Assembly: GCA_013002375.1 (NCBI GenBank)
Contig: JABDJW010000329.1
Span: 1-11,045 of the forward strand
DNA from: Acidimicrobiales bacterium
GTDB lineage: Bacteria > Actinomycetota > Acidimicrobiia > Acidimicrobiales > SHLQ01
Length of the DNA stretch: 11,045 nt
Direction of reading: 5' to 3'
The notes beneath the pieces were generated by a model. The model was not told the DNA's origin. It ran no database searches and saw only the letters and a list, made by a program, of their open reading frames with translations. Below, in pieces: positions 6,579 to 11,045 of this stretch (positions are counted from its first letter, which is position 1; the number at the start of each line of letters is the position of its first letter). A program made the position numbers and the translations under genes.

Positions 6579-8804
6579 TCAGACCGGAGCGACCTCGACC
6601 GGAATGGCGTTCAATACCGCGTTGCCCGAGAGGTGGTCGTAGACGGCATCGTCGGTCAACGCATTGCTGTTGACACCAGCGTGCTCGGCCGCGACCGACA
6701 GGCGGGCGCCGGGCGCGTCGTGGCCCCAACCGTGGGGCAGGCTGACGACCCCCGGGCGGACATCGGCGGTGACCTCGACCGGCGCCTCGACCGTGCCCAC
6801 CCGCGACGACACGCTGGCGCGGGCACCGTCGGCCAGGCCGAGGCGGGCGGCGTCGTCGGGGTGAACCTGCAGGGTGCAGCGATCCTTACCCTTGACCAGC
6901 ACCTTCACGTTGTGCATCCACGAGTTGTTCGACCGCAAATGACGCCGGCCGACCAGAACGAGATCACTTGCCGCCGGATCGGTCGCGAACGACGCTCGCA
7001 GCCGCTCGAAGTCGGCGACGATCGGTTCGGGCGCGAGCTCGACCTGCCCCGACGCGGTCTTGATCGCGGCCGGGAACTTCTCGATCAGCGGCCCGAAATC
7101 GAGGCCGTGCGGGTTGTCGATGAGCTTCTGCAACGAGAGCCCGTCGGGGTCGGCACCGAAGCCGGCTCCGAAATCGCCGGTCTGCAGCCGGAGGTCGATG
7201 ATGCGCTCGGCCGGCGGCCAGTGCGCGACTGCGCCGCGGATCTCGTCCTTGTTGCGGCCGAAGATCGGGCTGGATTCGTTGGTGACTTCGCGATCGATGG
7301 TGAACTCGACCATGGAGTCGAACACCAGCGCCGGATCGGCGTCGGCCCCGAACCCGCCGACGACGTTGGCCAACCGGGCCAACACCTCGGTTTCGTCGGG
7401 CTGGTCGGTTTCGAACGTGGGTGGCGTGTAGTTGACGACTCGCCGGATGGCGTTCGAATAGAAGGCAAAGTCGAATTGGCTGCGTTCGAGGGCTGAACGT
7501 CCGGGCAGGATGACGTCGGCGTGTTGGCTGGATTCGGTCACGTAGATGTCGACGGCGACCATGAAGTCGAGTGAAGCGAAGGCGGCATCGAGTCGCTCGC
7601 TGTTGGGGTACGAACGCACCGGGTTGCCCGCGATGAGGAACATGGCCCGGAGCTGGCCGGGACCCGGAGTCTCGATCTCGTCGGCCAGGGTGACCGACGG
7701 GAACTCGCCGTTCGCCTCGGGCAGGCCCTTGGCCCGGCTGTGCCACCGACCGGTCTGGTAGCCGCGGCCGCCCGGCGTTCGCTGCGGATCGAACCGCTCC
7801 CACGGGGGGCCGGCGAACATGATGCCCCCGGCCCGGTCGAGGTTGCCGGTGATCGCGTTGAGCACATCGGTGGCCCACGACGTGAGCGTGCCGAACTCGA
7901 CGGTGTGCGCACCCATCCGGCCATAGGCTGCCGCGCTAGGCGCGGCGGCGAACTCCTGGGTCATGCGCCGGATCGTGGCGGCATCGATCCCGCAGCGGCC
8001 CTCGACCGCTTCGGGAGTGAAGGACGCCACCGCTTCGCTCACCCAGTCGAGCCCCGCGACATGGGGTTCGAGGCGGCCGACCTCGGCCAGCCCGGCGGCG
8101 AAGCACTCGTTGATCATGGCCAGCAACAGGTAGATGTCGGTGCCCGGCACGATGGTGTGGTGCTCGGTCGCCTTCTGCGCGGTCTTGCTGGTACGGGGGT
8201 CGACCACCACCACCTTTCCCCGCTCGACGATGGCATCGAGCCGGCCCGGGAAGTCGGGGGCCGTCACCAACGACCCGTTCGAGACATACGGGTTGCCACC
8301 CAGGATCAGCAGATGGTCGGTGCGGTCCAGATCGGGCAGTGGGAAAGCGCCCGGGTCGCCCCACATCAAGCCGGCCGTGACGTGCTTGGGCATCTGGTCG
8401 ACCGTCGATGCCGAGAACAGGTTGCGGCTACCCATCGCCATGATCACGGGCCGAACGAACAACGCACCCGCGATGGTGTGGGCGTTGGGGTTGCCCAGAT
8501 ACATGCCGAGCGATTCGCGGCCGTGCTCGTCGATGATCGGCTGGAGCCGGGCCTCGATCTCGGCGAAGGCTTCGTCCCAGCCGACCTCGACGAACTTGCC
8601 GTCGCGCTTCACCAACGGTGCCCGGAGTCGGTCGGGGTCTTCGTGCAACTGCTTGAGCGTCGAACCCTTGGGACAGATGAACCCCTTCGAGAACACGTCG
8701 TTCATGTCGCCACGGATGCGCACGACCTGATCGCCGTCGGTGGTGACCTCGAGACCACACGTGGCCTCACACAACGGACAGGTAACGGCATGGGTCTCGG
8801 TCAT
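6579..8804 (-). CDS. Molybdopterin-dependent oxidoreductase (DMSO reductase/formate dehydrogenase superfamily)
   Basis: 741 aa, a full-length catalytic subunit. The N-terminus carries the [4Fe-4S] motif C9-x2-C12-x3-C16-x27-C44 (TCPLCEATC, then ICPKG). The molybdopterin core follows, with LLILGGNPYVSNGS (165-178), VVVVDPRTSKTA (198-209), VPGTDIYLLLAM (219-230), FLIAGNPVRSYPNSERL and SQHADVILPGRS. The C-terminal dinucleotide-binding domain includes SNNSWMHNVK, VHPDDAARLGL and SLPHGWGH. It binds a bis-MGD Mo or W centre and moves electrons through the cluster. In the region where relatives place the metal-ligating Cys, Sec or Ser, the sequence is STVDQMPKHVTAG (133-145), with no Cys or Sec. There is no Tat signal, so it is cytoplasmic, and no electron-transfer subunit or fdhD is adjacent. 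The ATG at 8804 starts 8 residues before the first cluster Cys; upstream there is a TAGCCT hexamer instead of a ribosome binding site. Substrate unknown; a plain formate dehydrogenase role is unproven. Confidence 0.9.
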   Translation of the reverse strand: MTETHAVTCPLCEATCGLEVTTDGDQVVRIRGDMNDVFSKGFICPKGSTLKQLHEDPDRLRAPLVKRDGKFVEVGWDEAFAEIEARLQPIIDEHGRESLGMYLGNPNAHTIAGALFVRPVIMAMGSRNLFSASTVDQMPKHVTAGLMWGDPGAFPLPDLDRTDHLLILGGNPYVSNGSLVTAPDFPGRLDAIVERGKVVVVDPRTSKTAQKATEHHTIVPGTDIYLLLAMINECFAAGLAEVGRLEPHVAGLDWVSEAVASFTPEAVEGRCGIDAATIRRMTQEFAAAPSAAAYGRMGAHTVEFGTLTSWATDVLNAITGNLDRAGGIMFAGPPWERFDPQRTPGGRGYQTGRWHSRAKGLPEANGEFPSVTLADEIETPGPGQLRAMFLIAGNPVRSYPNSERLDAAFASLDFMVAVDIYVTESSQHADVILPGRSALERSQFDFAFYSNAIRRVVNYTPPTFETDQPDETEVLARLANVVGGFGADADPALVFDSMVEFTIDREVTNESSPIFGRNKDEIRGAVAHWPPAERIIDLRLQTGDFGAGFGADPDGLSLQKLIDNPHGLDFGPLIEKFPAAIKTASGQVELAPEPIVADFERLRASFATDPAASDLVLVGRRHLRSNNSWMHNVKVLVKGKDRCTLQVHPDDAARLGLADGARASVSSRVGTVEAPVEVTADVRPGVVSLPHGWGHDAPGARLSVAAEHAGVNSNALTDDAVYDHLSGNAVLNAIPVEVAPV

Positions 8805-8810
8805 GGGCCG

Positions 8811-8816
8811 AGGCTA
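8811..8816 (-). promoter_or_regulatory. Putative -10 element of a leaderless promoter for the molybdopterin oxidoreductase
   Basis: On the minus strand TAGCCT (TANNNT type) is followed by 6 nt (CGGCCC) and then the ATG at 8804, placing the predicted transcription start at or next to the start codon. No Shine-Dalgarno sequence and no convincing -35 are visible. Confidence 0.4.
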
Positions 8817-8867
8817 GTCGGACGACACGGCCGGTAGCAGGGCCGACGCTCAGGCGGCCTCGGGTGT

Positions 8868-8912
8868 TCTGGCGAGGATTTGATGCGCGAGGCGCGCCTC
8901 TTCCTCGCCAGA
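8868..8912. repeat. Inverted repeat between the oxidoreductase and DUF427 genes, possible terminator
   Basis: TCTGGCGAGGA (8868-8878) is the exact reverse complement of TCCTCGCCAGA (8902-8912). The intervening 23 nt contain a second perfect palindrome, GAGGCGCGCCTC (8889-8900). It lies 17 bp beyond the DUF427 stop on the minus strand and could terminate or protect the dehydrogenase-DUF427 transcript. No U-rich tract follows on either strand, so a classic intrinsic terminator is not shown. Confidence 0.55.
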
Positions 8913-8929
8913 TGTCTCAGAGCGCGGAC

Positions 8930-9487
8930 TCAGAGCGCCGGCACGCCGGGATCGCCCTTGAAGGGGCCCACCAACTCGTCGGTGATCCAGCCGCCGTAGA
9001 ACTCGGAGTTCTGCGGCCGGGCCCGTTCACCGTCGACCCGGCACTCGACGCGGGCCGGGTAGAACGAGACCCACCCGGCATACTCGGCGAATTCGGGATA
9101 GGGCTCGGGGTAGCGCCACCCCACCACCGCGTCGCCACCGGGTTCGGCCAGGTATTCGGCATCGCCCTTCCACTCACAGTGTGATCGCCCGTCGACCACC
9201 ACGAGCGAACCCTCGGCAATCGAGTCGGGCGGCAGGTAGAACGACGGTGGGAGCGATGTCTCCATGATGCGAATCGAGGCTCGGCTCGACGCGATCGGGC
9301 CCCGCTCCCCCACGACCTCGATCAATCGGCCATCGGGCGCGATGGCCGGCGGCCGCGGGTAATCCCACACCGATTCTTGGCCCGGGCCGGGTTCGATCGC
9401 GAACGGAGGCCGCTCGGCACCGGTGTAGGTCCATTGATTACGAGCCGCCTCCAGCCAACCAGGAGGCTCACTGCGGTCGCCGGCCAC
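8930..9487 (-). CDS. DUF427 domain-containing protein
   Basis: 185 aa from a GTG start. Diagnostic DUF427 motifs appear in order: ESVWDYPRPP (38-47), GPIASS (63-68), METSLPPSFYLP (75-86), SHCEWKGDAEYL (102-113), VGWRYPEPYPEFAEYAGWVSFY (split over 122-143) and an acidic/aromatic end FYGGWITDELVGPFKG. DUF427 proteins are small soluble beta-rich proteins of unknown biochemistry, common in actinobacteria. No signal peptide or membrane segment is visible. The start lies 6 bp after the stop of the acyl-CoA dehydrogenase on the same strand, so the two are probably co-transcribed. The Shine-Dalgarno sequence is weak (AAGAAG, overlapping the end of the upstream gene). A 10-bp direct repeat spans its stop codon (8916-8925 and 8929-8938), giving a duplicated CTCTGA. 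Confidence 0.87.
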   Translation of the reverse strand: MAGDRSEPPGWLEAARNQWTYTGAERPPFAIEPGPGQESVWDYPRPPAIAPDGRLIEVVGERGPIASSRASIRIMETSLPPSFYLPPDSIAEGSLVVVDGRSHCEWKGDAEYLAEPGGDAVVGWRYPEPYPEFAEYAGWVSFYPARVECRVDGERARPQNSEFYGGWITDELVGPFKGDPGVPAL

Positions 9488-9493
9488 CGAGCG

Positions 9494-10735
9494 CTACTTC
9501 TTGGCCTCGGGGCGGGGCTCCTTGGGCAGACCCAGTACCCGTTCGCCCACTATGTTGCGCTGGATTTCGGCGGTGCCGCCCCAGATCGTTTCGGATCGAC
9601 TGAAGAAGAAGCTGCTCTGCATGGCATCGGCCGGGTAGTCGGGGTTCGTGGCCCGCCGCCCATAGCCGGGCACGTTCTCGACCCCGCTGCCGGTCAGAAT
9701 CTGCGAACCCATGCCCCGCACGTCCATGGCCAACTCCATGACGTCGCGGTGATACTCGCTCCAGTTCATCTTGTTGCAGGCGCCGAGGGCAGCAACACCG
9801 AAGTCCTTCTTGCCCTGTACGACGGCCGACAGGCTCCTCAGACCGCTGAACCGCATGATCTGCATGCGGCTGTAGGACTGCATGAGCCGCTGACGAACGG
9901 TCGCGTTGTCGATCTTCCCGTTGTCCTTGGCCTCGGCGATGATCTGGTCGAGCTCCTTTTCGAAGCGGCGGTACCCGGTGGTCGACGACGTGCCCCGCTC
10001 GAAGCCGAGCGTGGTCATCGCGACCTTCCAGCCCTCGTTGAGCCCGCCGACGACGTTCTCCTTCGGGCAGCGCGCGTCGGTGAAGAAGACTTCGCAGAAC
10101 TCGGCACCACCGTCGATCTGTTCGATGCGGCGCACTTCGATGCCGGGCTGTTTCATCGGACACAGGAGGTACGAGATGCCCTTGTGCTTCGATGCTTCGG
10201 GATCGGTGCGGCACAGCACGAAGATGTAGTCGGCTTCGAAGCCCTGCGTGGTCCAGATCTTCTGTCCGTTGATCACCCATTCCTCGCCGTCGAGCACGGC
10301 GGTGGTCTTCAGCCCGGCCAGGTCGGAGCCGGCGTCGGGTTCGGAGAAGCCCTGACACCACGCCACTTCGCCCCGCAAGATGCCGGGGATGAACTGCTGC
10401 TTCTGCTCGTCGGTACCCCACTGCAAGATGGTGGGCCCGACCAGCGTGTCGCCGAAGAAGTCGCCCCGCATCGAGGCGCCGGCGGCGTGGAACTCCTCGG
10501 CCATCACCACGGCGTGCATGGTGGGCAGACCCCGGCCGCCGTATTCCTCCGGCCAGGTGGCGCAGTACCAACCGCCCTCGACCATCTTCTGCGGCCACGC
10601 CGCGTTGTGAGCGTCCCGTTCCTCGTCGCTCATCTCGAAACCGTCGTCGAACCAGCCTTCGGGCAGGTTGGCGTGGAGCCAAGCGCGAACCTCGGTACGG
10701 AACGCTTCGGCGTCGGCGGGGTAAGTCAGATCCAT
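9494..10735 (-). CDS. Acyl-CoA dehydrogenase, FadE26-like
   Basis: 413 aa with the full acyl-CoA dehydrogenase fold. The helical N-domain spans about 1-122 (WPEEYGGRGLP at 61-71). The middle domain has FAD/substrate-binding CQGFSEPDAGSDLAG (127-141) and WVINGQKIWTTQ (153-164). The C-domain runs from about 235 to SETIWGGTAEIQRNIVGERVL (split over 381-401). At the C-terminal site where medium-chain enzymes carry the catalytic Glu (YEGT) this protein has WGGT. A Glu at 246 in TLGFERG matches the alternative base position known from isovaleryl-CoA dehydrogenase and mycobacterial FadE26, so it is probably active. FadE26-type enzymes dehydrogenate acyl-CoA, including sterol side chains, as heterotetramers with a partner, but no partner gene is adjacent. 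The ATG at 10735 is chosen over an upstream ATG at 10963 because homology starts at MDLTYPADAEAFR and the extension would run through the divergent gene. Confidence 0.92.
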   Translation of the reverse strand: MDLTYPADAEAFRTEVRAWLHANLPEGWFDDGFEMSDEERDAHNAAWPQKMVEGGWYCATWPEEYGGRGLPTMHAVVMAEEFHAAGASMRGDFFGDTLVGPTILQWGTDEQKQQFIPGILRGEVAWCQGFSEPDAGSDLAGLKTTAVLDGEEWVINGQKIWTTQGFEADYIFVLCRTDPEASKHKGISYLLCPMKQPGIEVRRIEQIDGGAEFCEVFFTDARCPKENVVGGLNEGWKVAMTTLGFERGTSSTTGYRRFEKELDQIIAEAKDNGKIDNATVRQRLMQSYSRMQIMRFSGLRSLSAVVQGKKDFGVAALGACNKMNWSEYHRDVMELAMDVRGMGSQILTGSGVENVPGYGRRATNPDYPADAMQSSFFFSRSETIWGGTAEIQRNIVGERVLGLPKEPRPEAKK

Positions 10736-10742
10736 GCCGCGA

Positions 10743-10748
10743 AGCGTA
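10743..10748 (-). promoter_or_regulatory. Putative -10 element of a leaderless promoter for the acyl-CoA dehydrogenase operon
   Basis: On the minus strand TACGCT (TANNNT) is followed by 7 nt (TCGCGGC) and then the ATG at 10735. No Shine-Dalgarno sequence is present. The 102-bp gap to the divergent gene must hold both promoters. Confidence 0.45.
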
Positions 10749-10825
10749 CCGGCCCGCGGCTCGATCAATCGTGCCGAACGCGGGGAACCGTTCGCACCTT
10801 TTGGCGGCCAACCTTCCGGCAAACC

Positions 10826-10831
10826 TACGTT
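10826..10831 (+). promoter_or_regulatory. Putative -10 element of a leaderless promoter for the SnoaL-like gene
   Basis: TACGTT is followed by 6 nt (GGCACG) and the ATG at 10838. A possible -35, TTGGCG, lies at 10801-10806 with a long 19-nt spacer. No Shine-Dalgarno sequence is present. Confidence 0.45.
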
Positions 10832-10837
10832 GGCACG

Positions 10838-11045
10838 ATGACCACGACGGGGCCGACCACCGGAAACACCGACAGCGCTCGGAGCATCGAGAACCTGCTC
10901 TACCTCTACGCCGAACGAATCGATGCCGGCGACTTCGCCGGCGTGGGCGAACTGTTCACCCACGGCCGGGTGTCAGCCACGCCGGGCGCGCCGGACGACC
11001 AGAGCGCCATCGGCGCTGAAGCGGTCACCAAGAACTGGTACGAAC
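10838..11045 (+). CDS. SnoaL-like / NTF2-family protein, 3' end cut by window
   Basis: The open frame from ATG 10838 runs to the window edge, 69 codons. After a Thr-rich start (MTTTGPTTGNTD), the segment SIENLLYLYAERIDAGDF, then GVGELFTHGRV, matches the first helix pair and strand of SnoaL-like (nuclear transport factor 2) proteins. These are small cone-shaped alpha+beta folds used by polyketide cyclases, ketosteroid isomerase relatives and dehydratases. The catalytic residues usually sit further along and are not in the window, so no reaction can be assigned. It is divergent from the acyl-CoA dehydrogenase and shares a 102-bp intergenic region with it. That pairing would fit a lipid or steroid catabolism locus, but this is inference. 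Confidence 0.8.
   Translation, partial: MTTTGPTTGNTDSARSIENLLYLYAERIDAGDFAGVGELFTHGRVSATPGAPDDQSAIGAEAVTKNWYE

Noticed and set aside
5066..6673. Plus-strand open frame (535 codons) overlapping the PhoX-GH5 gene
   Set aside because: The translation is an Arg/Pro/His-rich low-complexity shadow of the real frame and crosses that gene's stop and the next gene's end.
7740..8837. Plus-strand open frame (365 codons) opposite the molybdopterin oxidoreductase
   Set aside because: It is antisense to a well-supported gene, and no family motif is seen in it. The similar frame at 6573-7496 is rejected for the same reason.
10736..10963. N-terminal extension of the acyl-CoA dehydrogenase to an ATG at 10963
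   Set aside because: The 76 extra residues have no family similarity and overlap the divergent SnoaL-like gene. The family start is at 10735.

Overview
This is a GC-rich chromosomal window with dense coding, ATG/GTG starts and long antisense open frames produced by base composition. The gene families point to a high-GC actinobacterium: a FadE-type acyl-CoA dehydrogenase, a DUF427 protein, a SnoaL/NTF2-like protein, a stand-alone molybdopterin oxidoreductase and a Tat-exported PhoX-like protein. Acidimicrobiia is my best guess, but no marker gene proves it. I see no rRNA, tRNA, CRISPR array, transposase or phage gene.

Layout, left to right. (1) 1-2230, plus strand: the 3' part of a phosphoribosyltransferase/alpha-beta hydrolase fusion overlaps by ATGA a CNNM/CBS-pair membrane protein. 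The two look like one transcription unit. (2) 2240-2440: the amino-terminal stub of an NAD-dependent epimerase, probably a deletion remnant. (3) 2454-3815: an alkyl-sulfatase-like metallo-beta-lactamase-fold hydrolase. (4) 3816-3983: an intergenic region holding a near-perfect 30-nt palindrome and three 25-bp-spaced copies of the palindrome GGGGTCAGACCCC, followed by a promoter-like pair. (5) 3984-6557: a predicted Tat-exported lipoprotein joining a PhoX/DUF839-like propeller to a GH5-like glycoside hydrolase domain. (6) 6579-8804, minus strand, convergent with the previous gene: a molybdopterin oxidoreductase. (7) 8930-10735, minus strand: an acyl-CoA dehydrogenase followed 6 bp later by a DUF427 gene, a likely two-gene operon. 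(8) 10838 to the window end, plus strand, divergent from the dehydrogenase: the start of a SnoaL-like gene.

The genes do not form one obvious pathway. The right-hand part (acyl-CoA dehydrogenase, DUF427, SnoaL-like) resembles the lipid or steroid catabolic neighbourhoods common in actinobacteria, and the sulfatase-like hydrolase would fit use of exogenous organic compounds. That is inference from families only.

Two observations stand out. The PhoX-like domain has Ala where the family's iron-ligand Cys is expected and is fused to a GH5-like domain whose catalytic residues all appear present. Separately, three genes that head transcription units (6579-8804, 9494-10735, 10838 onward) each have a TANNNT hexamer 6-7 nt upstream of ATG and no Shine-Dalgarno sequence, which is the layout of leaderless mRNAs. 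Two genes lying downstream of same-strand neighbours have Shine-Dalgarno sequences instead. No complete new defence or mobile system is visible.
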